Assembly (NCBI GenBank): GCA_936908745.1
Contig: CAKZFX010000024.1
Span: 1-64,000, forward strand
DNA from: an uncultured Chitinophagaceae bacterium
GTDB taxonomy: Bacteria; Bacteroidota; Bacteroidia; Chitinophagales; Chitinophagaceae
DNA: 64,000 bases
Direction of reading: 5' to 3'
In this document: positions 8,895-18,988 of the stretch, piece by piece
Layout: every line of letters starts with the position of its first letter
Numbering within the stretch: the first letter of the stretch is position 1
Made by a program: the position numbers and the translations under genes
Notes under the pieces: generated by a model
What the model was told of the DNA's origin: nothing
Databases searched by the model: none
What the model saw: the letters and a program-made list of their open reading frames with translations, nothing else

Positions 8895-9992
8895 ATGGCT
8901 TTACAAGCAGGTATTGTGGGACTTCCCAATGTGGGCAAATCAACATTGTTTAACGCAGTGAGCAATAGCGCCAAAGCGCAGGCAAGTAATTATCGTTTTT
9001 GCACCATTGATCCAAACGTAGGACTGGTGGATGTACCCGATCCAAGACTGGCTAAACTGGCTGAATTGGTAGTGCCCAACAAGATCATACCTACCCAGAT
9101 CGAGATTGTGGACATTGCCGGGCTGGTGCGTGGCGCCAGCAAAGGCGAAGGGCTGGGAAATAAATTCCTGGGCAATATCCGTGAAGTGGATGCCATCATC
9201 CATGTGATCCGTTGTTTCGAGGATGAAAATATCCTGCGTGACGAAGGCGCTATCAACCCGGTAGCCGACAAAGAGATCATTGATACAGAATTGCAGTTAA
9301 AGGATCTCGAAAGCGTGGAGAAGAAAATCCAGCGTTCTGAAAAGTTGGCCAAGACAGATCCCAAGCTGAAAGCCGAACTGGAAGTATTGCAACAATGCAA
9401 AGCGCATTTGGAAAAAGGAAGAAGCATCCGTGAACTGGATTTATCCAAAGAAGATAAAGTGGCGATCGCCGACCTTTTTTTATTAACAGACAAACCAGTG
9501 CTGTATGTTGCCAACGTAGATGAAGCCTCTATGCACACCGGCAATAAATTCTCGGAGATATTGAGAAATGCGGTAAAAGACGAAAAGGCTGAAGTGATCG
9601 TGATGTGTAATAATATCGAAGCGCAGATCGCTGAAATGGAAAGCCCGGATGATAAAGCGCTTTTCATGGAAGAATACAAAATGACAGAACCGGCGCTGGA
9701 CAGGCTGATCCACTCTGCTTACAAATTGCTGAACTTGTTTACCTATTTCACAGCAGGTGTGCAGGAAGTAAGAGCATGGACGATCCACGAAGGGTGGAAA
9801 GCACCACAAGCTGCGGGGGTGATCCATACCGATTTTGAAAAAGGTTTTATCAAAGCCGAAGTGATCGGTTACGATGACTATATAAGCTATGGTTCTGAAT
9901 CGGCGGCAAGAGATGCAGGACGTTTACGGATCGAAGGAAAAGAATACATCGTTAAAGATGGCGATGTGATGCACTTCCGTTTCAACGTATAA
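8895..9992 (+). CDS. ychF: ribosome-binding ATPase YchF
   Basis: 365 aa, the normal YchF/OLA1 length. The Walker A motif GLPNVGKST is at about residues 9-17. DIAGLVRGASKGEGLG is the G3/switch region. The G4 position reads NVDE rather than NKxD, the change that makes YchF prefer ATP over GTP. A coiled-coil insertion (about 125-185) precedes a C-terminal TGS domain (EVRAWTIHEGWKAPQAAGVIH). It is a cytoplasmic ribosome-associated ATPase linked to translation and oxidative stress. It is monocistronic, with a strong terminator 37 bp downstream. Confidence 0.97.
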   Translation: MALQAGIVGLPNVGKSTLFNAVSNSAKAQASNYRFCTIDPNVGLVDVPDPRLAKLAELVVPNKIIPTQIEIVDIAGLVRGASKGEGLGNKFLGNIREVDAIIHVIRCFEDENILRDEGAINPVADKEIIDTELQLKDLESVEKKIQRSEKLAKTDPKLKAELEVLQQCKAHLEKGRSIRELDLSKEDKVAIADLFLLTDKPVLYVANVDEASMHTGNKFSEILRNAVKDEKAEVIVMCNNIEAQIAEMESPDDKALFMEEYKMTEPALDRLIHSAYKLLNLFTYFTAGVQEVRAWTIHEGWKAPQAAGVIHTDFEKGFIKAEVIGYDDYISYGSESAARDAGRLRIEGKEYIVKDGDVMHFRFNV

Positions 9993-10028
9993 AGCAGAAC
10001 CACGATTTCTAAGATTATTAAATGGATT

Positions 10029-10061
10029 AAGAGGATGTTGCGGCACATCCTCTTTTTTTTT
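10029..10061 (+). terminator. intrinsic terminator of ychF
   Basis: Stem AAGAGGATGT / ACATCCTCTT with loop TGCGGC, followed by eight or more T. Confidence 0.92.
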
Positions 10062-10124
10062 GTATTGTTTTACATAAAGACCTGCGTTTTTGTGGTTCTT
10101 TGTGGCTTTGTGGGAAACAAAAAC

Positions 10125-13100
10125 CTAAAACAACGCCGTGATCGAAGCCCTGCCCACATGCACCGTTCTTGCTGTACCCGGCTTTCTTCCATCATATTGA
10201 AGGCTGAATTCAAGATTATTCAGCAGGCGTTTAGTAAAGCCCAACGACCATAAATAGTTTTTGCCTGGCAATAAACCATCCAGCATGATATAGCTCACTG
10301 TAGTGTTGGCCGTAGCGTTATAGTCAATATTGTTAAATACAAACTTGCCGGTGATGGAACTGTTCTGAACAATATTATACTTTGATTCAAGATTCAATGA
10401 ATGCGAAATAGATTTTTCTGTTCCATAAGTCGGGTCATTTGTTTTGCTTTCAAACTTATAACCCGTCACAAAACGGAAAGATGTGCCACGGATAAAGGAG
10501 ACCATTGGTTCAACCGAATAAATGTCAAGATCATAATTCCGGTTGTTGAATTGCGGTGTGAACAAGGCATTGATCCCTTTTTTACCATTTAAGGTAAAGG
10601 AAATGGTGCGGCTCATGTTCCAACGGAACTTAGCGATCCAGTCATTGAACTTGCGGCTTTCATAACCATAGGTCAGCAATGATTTTCCATTATTACGAAG
10701 GTTGCTGAGATCAACACCCCAAACCGTACTGGAACGATTGTAAGAAAGGGTGTTCAGTATCGTTGTATTCAATGTGATCAACGCTGTATCCTGGATCGCA
10801 TATTTGAAAGGATTGAATTCAAAATCACCTTTGGCCAATGACTTTTTATTGATCTGCAATGAAGTCAGCAGGTTGAGTTTGGATACAAATTTTTTAATGC
10901 CTTTCAGGTCACCACGATTCAATAAAGCCCTTGGGTTCAGGTTGAGGCTGTAATTAAAAGCGATATAATTGGCCTTTATAAATTCATTGGTGGGTGTGAA
11001 AATGCGGATAAACTTTGCCTGGTCGGGAAAGGCGGCCAGTTCAAACTCATTTATTTGCTGTACGCCATCGTTGTTATAATCCAGCCATGCATATTGACCT
11101 GTTCCTGCCGGTACTTCGAGGTAAGCAAAATCTCTTCGCTGCTCCTGCCCTGCTCCCACTTCATAAAGCATATTGCCGGTCAGCAATCCTTTCATTTCAT
11201 TCATCACATACTCCACACGACCTAAAATAGTTTCATCTTCCTGCTGCCTGGATACGGCAAAATCATAAACCTTTAATTTGCGGAAAGTAGTATTAAAATA
11301 CAACTGGCGCTTGGCGCTGGCTAATAATTCAGCCGACAGGTTCAGGTTATAACTACGGTCGCCACGGATAAAATCTTTGCCCGATTGGTATTTATCAGAA
11401 CGTGTAAAAAACGTGATCCCATATTTATTCGGTTTCTGTTCATTTGATTTCAGGTAAACGGAATAGCTGTCAAATGAAAAAGCATTGGCCGTGAGTGTAT
11501 CCGTGCCTTTATCTCTTGCTGTATTTTGTTCCAAAGCATAACGAACACCTACCCGCCAGTTATCCAGTTTTTTCAACTCTTTACTCATGTCAATGACCGG
11601 GCGAAAGAAAACACCTTTGCTGGTGGCACCGTTAAAATTGGTGGCCACAAATTCGTTATTAAACTGCCAGCCTTTCCAGTTAGCCTTGTGCAATAAACTG
11701 TTTTGAAAACCATTATAATTATCGCTGCGGTTATAGTTAATAAACTGGTAGCTGAGGGAATGATTTTTATTATCCTGTAAAGTAGCACTGGCTTTAATAA
11801 TATTTTCTGTTGCAGGAGTGGTAACCAGTGCCAATCCCCAGTCTCTTGAAAACTCCACGTTTCTTAACCGTTCCAATGGCTTGAACTTATCCTGCACAAA
11901 CTCATAATCCAATGCCGTGGTCAATTGCAGTTTATTCGGCGTGGCAAATTGTTTGACATTGCTTAGTTGAAACTTGGCAGCAAATCCCCGGTCGTCACCA
12001 TCATCAATCTTTGAAAAAGTGTTGACATCATATTTACTGGTGGCCACTTCCGCTTTTAATAATGTATTTTTCCCTACAATATAATCAAGCCCGAGGTTGA
12101 TGATCTGCTGTTGCTTGGGCGTCACCAAAATGATAACAGGCTCAAAACTTCCTTGTTTGACACCCGCCACCGGGTCCACATAGCGATATACTTTTCCATT
12201 GGCGCCATTGAAGTCGGGAACATAATTCCCGTTTCCTTGTTTCACATCTACAAACGCCAAGCTGTATTTTGCCACTAATGGATCTGTTGAGTAGCGATAG
12301 AAAGAATCCAATCCCACATATATTTTTTCATAGAGAATTTTGCCGGCTGCAAATGTGTCAATCACCGCCGATGGATAAAAGGCACGTTGAATACTGTCTC
12401 CTAAATTAGATAAGAATAACTTCTGATCATCATCCAGCACCTGGTTTACCTGCGAGTTTTTGGCATCGCCGTTATTAAATATGCCTAAACGCAGTTTTAC
12501 TTTTTTATTGAACTCAAACTCCTGTGATAAATAAAGATTGGCGTTCAGGTAACTTCTTTCTGCATATTCAAACTCCACTTGTATACGACTATCCTTGGTG
12601 ATCATTCGTTTGGGGGTGAAGGTCAGTTCAGCGGTATTATAATTGATCACATAATCCTGGTCTTCGCCTCTTTGCAAGAGTATGCCATCTAAAAACACCC
12701 GCTCTGTATTGGCCAGTACAATAAAAAAGAATTCATTGTTAGCGCCGGTAAGACGATACGGCCCTTGATTCCCTTCCAATCCCTGGAAAACGTTTCTTGT
12801 AAATTTCCCTTTTGCAATAGAACCGCTTACCAATGTTTTTGAAGTTGTGTTTTGTCCAATCTTGTTGGTAGTCTGAAAAGCGACACCCTGCAAACGTTTA
12901 TAAAAATTCAGAAAGTAAGATTGGTTTTGCCGTAATTCAAGATCACCCAGATTCAGTTGCCAGTTTTTCTTTTTGAACTGTAAATAAACCTGGTCAAACT
13001 CATTTAACTGCTGTGTGTTTCCATCCGGCTGTATCGGCACATTATTATCGGTGATGGCTGCCTGCACTTCAATACTGTCACCCAACATACCACTCAACTG

Positions 13101-13688
13101 CAAATTCAATGTGGAATTGACAACCGCATCCTGGCTATTGCCAAATCCTATTTGCCGCCCGAAACTTCCTTCTGCTTTCAGCGTACCAAAATTAAAAATC
13201 CCTCTTTCGGATGGATCGTTGATAATAACCGGGGCGAGATAAAAATTATTCTTAACGCTGTCATAATTCATCCGCTGTGCAATCGCATCCAGTTTTACAG
13301 GAAACACACGATATAAAACGATGGCAGTATCGGAAGCAGGTTTCCGGTTCCAATACAACATGGCCGTAACGAAATTGATACGGTAGTCTTCTTTTGCCAC
13401 ACCATTGATGCTAACGCTGTTGGGAATGATACTAAGGCTGTCTAACCTAAGGCTGTCGGTTTTGGTTGAAATGTATTGCTGCCGGAGATTGGAGGCTGCC
13501 GGCGACAGAAAAGGAACCTGTGCACTACTCCGCAGGGTCAGGAATAAGGCAAAGAAGAAGATTGATATTCTGCACAATACGCTCAAAAGCAGCGGGTTTT
13601 TCTCAAAATCGTAAAGTTCGTCCTTTTTATTGTCTAAAAGTTTTCCATCCCTGTTAATTAACGGGAAAAGCAGCAAAATTGATAACAA
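10125..13688 (-). CDS. large predicted outer-membrane protein of unknown function
   Basis: Up to 1187 aa. I do not recognise a named family. A hydrophobic segment ending in LTLRSSAQ (about residues 36-57 of the longest frame) looks like a signal peptide. The rest is dominated by alternating beta-strand patterns of the kind LxLxLGDLELRQNQ and LNFYKRLQG, with FNFGTLKAEGSFGRQIGFGN near residue 165, suggesting a large beta-barrel. The start is uncertain: the longest frame begins with TTG at 13688, and a TTG at 13586 would place the signal peptide at the very N-terminus. No ATG lies near either. It is divergent from the PKD protein gene. Outer-membrane location is an inference. Confidence 0.75.
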   Translation of the reverse strand: MLSILLLFPLINRDGKLLDNKKDELYDFEKNPLLLSVLCRISIFFFALFLTLRSSAQVPFLSPAASNLRQQYISTKTDSLRLDSLSIIPNSVSINGVAKEDYRINFVTAMLYWNRKPASDTAIVLYRVFPVKLDAIAQRMNYDSVKNNFYLAPVIINDPSERGIFNFGTLKAEGSFGRQIGFGNSQDAVVNSTLNLQLSGMLGDSIEVQAAITDNNVPIQPDGNTQQLNEFDQVYLQFKKKNWQLNLGDLELRQNQSYFLNFYKRLQGVAFQTTNKIGQNTTSKTLVSGSIAKGKFTRNVFQGLEGNQGPYRLTGANNEFFFIVLANTERVFLDGILLQRGEDQDYVINYNTAELTFTPKRMITKDSRIQVEFEYAERSYLNANLYLSQEFEFNKKVKLRLGIFNNGDAKNSQVNQVLDDDQKLFLSNLGDSIQRAFYPSAVIDTFAAGKILYEKIYVGLDSFYRYSTDPLVAKYSLAFVDVKQGNGNYVPDFNGANGKVYRYVDPVAGVKQGSFEPVIILVTPKQQQIINLGLDYIVGKNTLLKAEVATSKYDVNTFSKIDDGDDRGFAAKFQLSNVKQFATPNKLQLTTALDYEFVQDKFKPLERLRNVEFSRDWGLALVTTPATENIIKASATLQDNKNHSLSYQFINYNRSDNYNGFQNSLLHKANWKGWQFNNEFVATNFNGATSKGVFFRPVIDMSKELKKLDNWRVGVRYALEQNTARDKGTDTLTANAFSFDSYSVYLKSNEQKPNKYGITFFTRSDKYQSGKDFIRGDRSYNLNLSAELLASAKRQLYFNTTFRKLKVYDFAVSRQQEDETILGRVEYVMNEMKGLLTGNMLYEVGAGQEQRRDFAYLEVPAGTGQYAWLDYNNDGVQQINEFELAAFPDQAKFIRIFTPTNEFIKANYIAFNYSLNLNPRALLNRGDLKGIKKFVSKLNLLTSLQINKKSLAKGDFEFNPFKYAIQDTALITLNTTILNTLSYNRSSTVWGVDLSNLRNNGKSLLTYGYESRKFNDWIAKFRWNMSRTISFTLNGKKGINALFTPQFNNRNYDLDIYSVEPMVSFIRGTSFRFVTGYKFESKTNDPTYGTEKSISHSLNLESKYNIVQNSSITGKFVFNNIDYNATANTTVSYIMLDGLLPGKNYLWSLGFTKRLLNNLEFSLQYDGRKPGTARTVHVGRASITALF

Positions 13689-13728
13689 AATGTCTTAGTT
13701 TGTTAATACCAACATACCCGTTTGACGG

Positions 13729-15870
13729 TTGAGAAAGCTCCTGCTGATATGTCTTCTTTTGCTCATCTTGGGTAAAATCTCTTTTGCCCAGCGTCATACT
13801 ATTTGGTATTTCGGAAAAGAAGCGGGGCTTGATTTCCGTGTTAGGGGTAACCAGGAAATTCCGGTTGTTTTATCCAACGGCGCTATGCAGGCACAGGAAG
13901 CGTCCGGATCTGTGACTGATACCAGCGGGGCACTTCTTTTTTATACAAACGGGGTTACGGTCTACAACAAGAAGCACGAAACAATGGCGAATGGGCAGAA
14001 TATCGGGGGCGATGTTTCCGCTTGTCAATCAGGTCTTATTATTCCGCATCCCGGCATGCCTGATCGTTATTACATTTTCACAACAGATGCAGGTGAAAAT
14101 GATTTTCTGAATGACTATATGTATTCGATTGTGGATATGAATGCCAACGGAGGTCTCGGTGAAGTGATTTCAAAACAAAACCTGCTTTGGGCTTCCTGTA
14201 CCGAACGGTTAACAGCCGCCCGTCATGCAAATGGTATCGATGTATGGCTTATTACCAATGACAATAGTTCGAATACATTCAGGTCATGGCTGATCGATTG
14301 CGGCGGGTTGAATATGTCACCCGTAGTTTCAAACTCGGGTGTTGTAATGACCATTCATACACAAATCAACGGGGGCTTTATGAAAGTAAGTCCTGATGGC
14401 CGTCAACTATGCCAGACACACTTGCCGGGTGTAAGCTTACCGGGGCAGGCTCAAAGTTTTATACAGTTATTTGATTTTGATAACAACACCGGCATTATCA
14501 GTAATGCGAAACAAATAAGCCATGGTGGGCTCCGGTTTACAGGCTGTGAATATGCTCCCAATTCACAACTGCTCTATCTCCTGAGCCCTTACGATGAAGT
14601 GCTTTTCCAGCTACAGCCACGATTGGCCACCGTACCCGCAATAGAGGCTTCCTTTGTTAATCTCGGTGAATTAAAAAATTATTATGGCATAGTCGGTGCA
14701 CCAGATGAAAAGATATACCTGTTAAACTACGGAAGAAAAGTAAGTGTGATTGAAGAGCCCAATAAAACTGGAACGGACTGTAATGTCAACATCAGTAAAA
14801 TAGATCTTGCACCCCGTTCGGGGCTGGTGGGTTCACCGGGATTTATCAACGATGCTTTTTTCAATCCTTATCATGGGTTTGATTATAAAATAACGGATAG
14901 CTGCAAGGGCATCGTGGAATTTAACGGCTTCACTACCCTGTCCTTGTCAACGGTAACATGGTTATGGGACTTTGGTGATGGCGTTTTTTCTAACCAGCAA
15001 AATCCTCAGCATACTTTTTCACAGGCACAGGCTGTGCATGGGGTAAAGCTGACCATATCGCTTCCGGCGGGTTGCGGACAGATTGTGCGGACACGATACA
15101 TTCAACCACAGGTTAAGATAAAAACACCCACGATCACACATGCAGCTAAATGCGATCCTGACTATGTCAGCTTTACAAGCAGCTATCTTCCTGCCGCCGA
15201 TGACAGGATAGAATGGGATTTTGGCGATGGTTTTTTTTCAAACCAATCCTCTCCGCGGCATACTTACACAACCATGGGCAACTACCCGATCAAACTAACG
15301 ATTACGGGTGTGAATGGCTGTATAAAAGCAATCGCGAAAGATACAGTAAGGCTCAGGGATGTTGAATTAGAAGTACCTTCTTTCCTGGTTGCAGTAGCCG
15401 GGCAAAGTTTGCCGATCGCTGCATATTCGCCTACTGCCGTTACTTACAAATGGACACCTTCCACGGGCTTAAATAACGCATCTGTGTCAAAGCCAACGGC
15501 TCTTTTATTTGCTGACATCCGTTATAAAGTACAGGTAAAAGACATAAATGGCTGCAAGGCTGAAAAATGGGTAACTGTAACCGTGGTAGAACCTGCTGCT
15601 ATCTTTATACCTACTGCTTTTACACCAGGTAATGATGGTTTGAATGACCTGCTGACGCCTGTTTATCCTTCTTCTCTTACACTTTCTGACTATAGCATTT
15701 ACAACCGCTGGGGCCAACGGGTGTTCACTACCCGCAAACGGGGTGAAGGCTGGAATGGTAAATCAAACAATATCCCGCAACCTGCCGGCGTTTATACCTG
15801 GATCTTTTCCGCCAAAGATGCCAATGGAAAAGGGCTCCTCCGGAAAGGAACCCTTACGTTAATACGATAA
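13729..15870 (+). CDS. PKD-domain surface protein with type IX secretion (gliding motility-type) C-terminal domain
   Basis: 713 aa. The start is TTG, giving a signal peptide that ends at ISFAQ (residue 20). Residues about 25-385 form a beta-propeller-like region. Two PKD-like domains follow, marked by WLWDFGDGVFSNQQNPQHTF and WDFGDGFFSNQSSPRHTY. The last ~90 residues are a gliding-motility C-terminal domain (FIPTAFTPGNDGLND, YNRWGQRVF, GVYTWIF, KGTLTLIR), the type B sorting signal of type IX secretion. It should be exported and attached to the surface or released. The role of this copy is unknown. Confidence 0.93.
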   Translation: MRKLLLICLLLLILGKISFAQRHTIWYFGKEAGLDFRVRGNQEIPVVLSNGAMQAQEASGSVTDTSGALLFYTNGVTVYNKKHETMANGQNIGGDVSACQSGLIIPHPGMPDRYYIFTTDAGENDFLNDYMYSIVDMNANGGLGEVISKQNLLWASCTERLTAARHANGIDVWLITNDNSSNTFRSWLIDCGGLNMSPVVSNSGVVMTIHTQINGGFMKVSPDGRQLCQTHLPGVSLPGQAQSFIQLFDFDNNTGIISNAKQISHGGLRFTGCEYAPNSQLLYLLSPYDEVLFQLQPRLATVPAIEASFVNLGELKNYYGIVGAPDEKIYLLNYGRKVSVIEEPNKTGTDCNVNISKIDLAPRSGLVGSPGFINDAFFNPYHGFDYKITDSCKGIVEFNGFTTLSLSTVTWLWDFGDGVFSNQQNPQHTFSQAQAVHGVKLTISLPAGCGQIVRTRYIQPQVKIKTPTITHAAKCDPDYVSFTSSYLPAADDRIEWDFGDGFFSNQSSPRHTYTTMGNYPIKLTITGVNGCIKAIAKDTVRLRDVELEVPSFLVAVAGQSLPIAAYSPTAVTYKWTPSTGLNNASVSKPTALLFADIRYKVQVKDINGCKAEKWVTVTVVEPAAIFIPTAFTPGNDGLNDLLTPVYPSSLTLSDYSIYNRWGQRVFTTRKRGEGWNGKSNNIPQPAGVYTWIFSAKDANGKGLLRKGTLTLIR

Positions 15871-15886
15871 TTATTCAGCTGGTCGT

Positions 15887-18052
15887 TTATTTTGTTATGT
15901 TTTCCAACGCCAGCAGGAATGCATATTGCAATGCTATTTCTTTCAGCTTATCAAATCTTCCTGAAGTGCCGCCATGACCTGCTTCCATTTCTGTTTTAAA
16001 CAACAGGATATTGTTGCCGGTTTTCATGGCACGTAAACGGGCCACCCATTTAGCCGGTTCAAAATATTGTACCTGGCTGTCATGCAAACCTGTTGTGACC
16101 AGCATATTGGGATAATTTTTCTTGCCTACATTATCATAGGGTGAATAGGACTTCATATAAAAATAAGCTTCCTTATCAGCAGGATTGCCCCATTCGTCGT
16201 ATTCATTTGTTGTAAGCGGAATAGAAGCATCTGACATGGTTGTCACCACATCCACAAAAGGCACATCGGCTACCACACCGTTCCACAATTCAGGCGCAAT
16301 GTTGATCACCGCACCCATCAACAAGCCACCGGCACTGCCACCCATGGCATATAAGTGTCCTTTTGACACGTATTTCTGACTGATGAGGTATTCGCCACAC
16401 TCAATAAAGTCAGTAAACGTGTTCATTTTCTTCATCAGCTTTCCATCTTCATACCATTGACGGCCCATTTCCTGTCCGCCCCTGATATGTGCAATGGCAT
16501 AAATAAATCCACGATTCAGCAAACTCAACCGGTTGCTGCTGAAACTGGCGTCCATGCTATATCCATAGGAACCATAGCCATAGAGTAACAACGGCGCAGA
16601 GCCATCTTTCTTTGTTCCTTTTTTATAAACGAGTGAAATAGGCACTTTAGTCCCGTCTTTGGCCGTAGCATATAAACGCTCTGTTACATAATCGCTTTTA
16701 TCAAATTGACCCAGTACCGCTTGTTCTTTCATCAGTTTTTTATCCTTTGACACCATGTTATAATCATATACAGAAGAAGGCGTCGTAAGCGAAGAATAAT
16801 TATAACGCAATACAGTGGAATTAAATTCAGGATTAGAACCCACACCGGCAAAATAAGCAGGTTCGCCAAAATCAAGATAATGTTCGCTGCCATCGGCCAT
16901 TTTGCGGATGCGGAGTTGCAGCAAACCATTCTTACGTTCGGTAATCACCCAATAATCTTTAAACACTTCGATGCCTTGCAGCAATACATCTGCACGATGC
17001 GGGATCACTTCTTTCCAGTTTTCAACGCCGGTAGCGTTGACAGGTGTTTCCATCAGGCGAAAGTTCTTAGCGTCTTTGTTGGTTACCATCAGGAATTTAT
17101 CACCCCAATGATCAACACGGTAGATCACATCTTTTATTCTTGGCTGCAGCACGTTGAACGATCCATCCGGCTGATCGGCATCAAGGACACGGGTTTCCGT
17201 GCTCATGGTGGCCGAAGAGTAAATCGCAATGTATTTATTGGATTTCATTTTATATACACCAATATAATTGCTTTGATCTTTTTCATGGTATATCAGCGCA
17301 TCCGCGGCCGACGCTGTGCCCAGTTTATGTTTCATTATTTTTTCAGACAATAAGGTCACCGGGTTTTTTGCAGTATAAAAAATCGTTTTGTTGTCATTGG
17401 CCCATACTCCACCGCCGGTTGTGTTTTTTATTTCATCGCTCAGCAACTCTCCTGTTTGCAGGTTTTTTACATAGATCGTAAATTGGTTACGGGACACTTT
17501 GTCCACGCCAAAAGCCATCAGGTTGTTGTCAGGGCTGACAGCAATACCACCAATGGCATAATAACTCGAACCTTCGGCGAGCTTGTCTACATCAAGCAAT
17601 ATTTCTTCCGGTGCATCCAGGCTTCCTTTTTTGCGGCAATACTTATAATACTGCTTGCCATCCTCTGTGCGTGTGTAATAATAATACCCGTTGCTGAATG
17701 CAGGTACCGATTCATCCTTTTCTTTGATGCGGGCTTTCATTTCGTCAAACAGTTCGCCCTGGAATTGTTTGGTTCCGGATAGCATAGTATCTACATAGGC
17801 ATTCTCTGCTTTCAGGTAGTTAACGATATTGGTGCTGTCAGGTCCTTTTTTAAAATAATCGTTCATCCAATAATATTCGTCCATCCTCGTGTCGCCATGC
17901 GCCAGCAATTCTTTATTCTTTTTTTCAGCAACAGGGGGCTGAATGCTGTCGGGCCATTTAAAGGCTTCTTTTTTCACCGTTGATTCATTTTGATTACATG
18001 AAATAATTGAAACAGATAAAACTGCAATAGCAGCTACACTTTTAAGACTCAT
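15887..18052 (-). CDS. S9 family prolyl oligopeptidase / oligopeptidase B-like lipoprotein
   Basis: 721 aa from the ATG at 18052. That start is preferred over an upstream in-frame one (18169) because it gives a lipoprotein signal with Cys19 (SVSIISCNQ). The N-terminal part is a beta-propeller (about 90-430). The C-terminal alpha/beta-hydrolase has nucleophile GGSAGGLLMG, an acid in GLHDSQVQYFEP and a histidine in AGHGGTSGR. It should cleave short peptides after basic or proline residues in the periplasm. It is just downstream of sdhB, but a terminator at 18080-18109 separates them. Confidence 0.93.
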   Translation of the reverse strand: MSLKSVAAIAVLSVSIISCNQNESTVKKEAFKWPDSIQPPVAEKKNKELLAHGDTRMDEYYWMNDYFKKGPDSTNIVNYLKAENAYVDTMLSGTKQFQGELFDEMKARIKEKDESVPAFSNGYYYYTRTEDGKQYYKYCRKKGSLDAPEEILLDVDKLAEGSSYYAIGGIAVSPDNNLMAFGVDKVSRNQFTIYVKNLQTGELLSDEIKNTTGGGVWANDNKTIFYTAKNPVTLLSEKIMKHKLGTASAADALIYHEKDQSNYIGVYKMKSNKYIAIYSSATMSTETRVLDADQPDGSFNVLQPRIKDVIYRVDHWGDKFLMVTNKDAKNFRLMETPVNATGVENWKEVIPHRADVLLQGIEVFKDYWVITERKNGLLQLRIRKMADGSEHYLDFGEPAYFAGVGSNPEFNSTVLRYNYSSLTTPSSVYDYNMVSKDKKLMKEQAVLGQFDKSDYVTERLYATAKDGTKVPISLVYKKGTKKDGSAPLLLYGYGSYGYSMDASFSSNRLSLLNRGFIYAIAHIRGGQEMGRQWYEDGKLMKKMNTFTDFIECGEYLISQKYVSKGHLYAMGGSAGGLLMGAVINIAPELWNGVVADVPFVDVVTTMSDASIPLTTNEYDEWGNPADKEAYFYMKSYSPYDNVGKKNYPNMLVTTGLHDSQVQYFEPAKWVARLRAMKTGNNILLFKTEMEAGHGGTSGRFDKLKEIALQYAFLLALENITK

Positions 18053-18079
18053 ACGCAAGGTTTTGTTATTTGAATATAC

Positions 18080-18109
18080 AAAAAAAAGCCCTTTGCAATA
18101 AAGGGCTTG
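18080..18109 (-). terminator. intrinsic terminator of the sdh operon
   Basis: On the minus strand: AAGCCCTTT / AAAGGGCTT with an ATTGC loop, then eight T. It lies between sdhB and the S9 peptidase. Confidence 0.9.
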
Positions 18110-18131
18110 TAGTATTAGTAAGCTGTTCAAT

Positions 18132-18896
18132 TTATTTGTCTGAAGCAGCGCCGGCCACCATATACTCAAGATTCAGCCTTGCGATGTTTTCGATAGAGAT
18201 TTCTTTAGGACAAACCGCTTCGCAAGCGCCGGTATTGGTACAAGAACCAAATCCTTCTTTGTCCATCTGCGCTACCATGTTTACCGCTCTTGATTTACGT
18301 TCAGGTGCACCCTGTGGCAATAAAGCAAGATGAGAAACTTTAGCAGATAAGAACAGTAACGCCGAAGAGTTTTTACAAGCTGCCACGCAGGCGCCGCAAC
18401 CGATACAAGCTGCTGCCGCGAAAGCCGCATCTGCTTTATCTTTTTCAATTGGAAGCGCATTAGCGTCCTGTGCGTTACCTGTATTTACAGAAATATAACC
18501 ACCCGCCTGGATAATACGGTCAAACGCTGTGCGGTCAACCACTAAATCTTTGATTACAGGAAATGCGTTCGCTCTCCATGGTTCTACCACGATGGTATCG
18601 CCATCTTTGTATGCACGCATGTGCAGTTGACAGGTTGTATTTGCATGCCAGGGTCCGTGCGGACGTCCATTGATATACATCGAACACATACCGCAGATAC
18701 CTTCGCGGCAATCGTGGTCAAAAGCGATCGGTTCTTTTCCTTCTTTGATCAGGTCTTCGTTCAAAACGTCGAACATTTCCAAAAAAGACATTTCAGACGA
18801 GATATCTTTTACCTGGTAGGTTTCAAAACCACCGGCATCATTCGCATTTTTTTGTCTCCAGACTTTAAGCGTCAAATTCATCATGTAATGTTCCAT
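18132..18896 (-). CDS. sdhB: succinate dehydrogenase/fumarate reductase iron-sulfur subunit
   Basis: 254 aa from the ATG at 18896; MMNLTLKVW 12 bases further is an equally possible start, and the longer open frame to 18953 is unlikely. An N-terminal plant-ferredoxin-type domain carries the [2Fe-2S] ligands in CREGICGMC plus a later Cys. The C-terminal domain has CIGCGACVAACK and CTNTGACEAVCPKE for the [4Fe-4S] and [3Fe-4S] clusters. It passes electrons from SdhA to the membrane cytochrome b. It is the last gene of sdhC-sdhA-sdhB, separated from sdhA by about 530 bp that hold a decayed gene. Confidence 0.96.
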   Translation of the reverse strand: MEHYMMNLTLKVWRQKNANDAGGFETYQVKDISSEMSFLEMFDVLNEDLIKEGKEPIAFDHDCREGICGMCSMYINGRPHGPWHANTTCQLHMRAYKDGDTIVVEPWRANAFPVIKDLVVDRTAFDRIIQAGGYISVNTGNAQDANALPIEKDKADAAFAAAACIGCGACVAACKNSSALLFLSAKVSHLALLPQGAPERKSRAVNMVAQMDKEGFGSCTNTGACEAVCPKEISIENIARLNLEYMVAGAASDK

Positions 18897-18988
18897 ACTA
18901 CAATGTGTAAATGTGATAAATGTGGGAATGTGAGAATAACTCACATTCCACACGATTATTTACGTTAATTACTTAAAGAGCATCGGGA

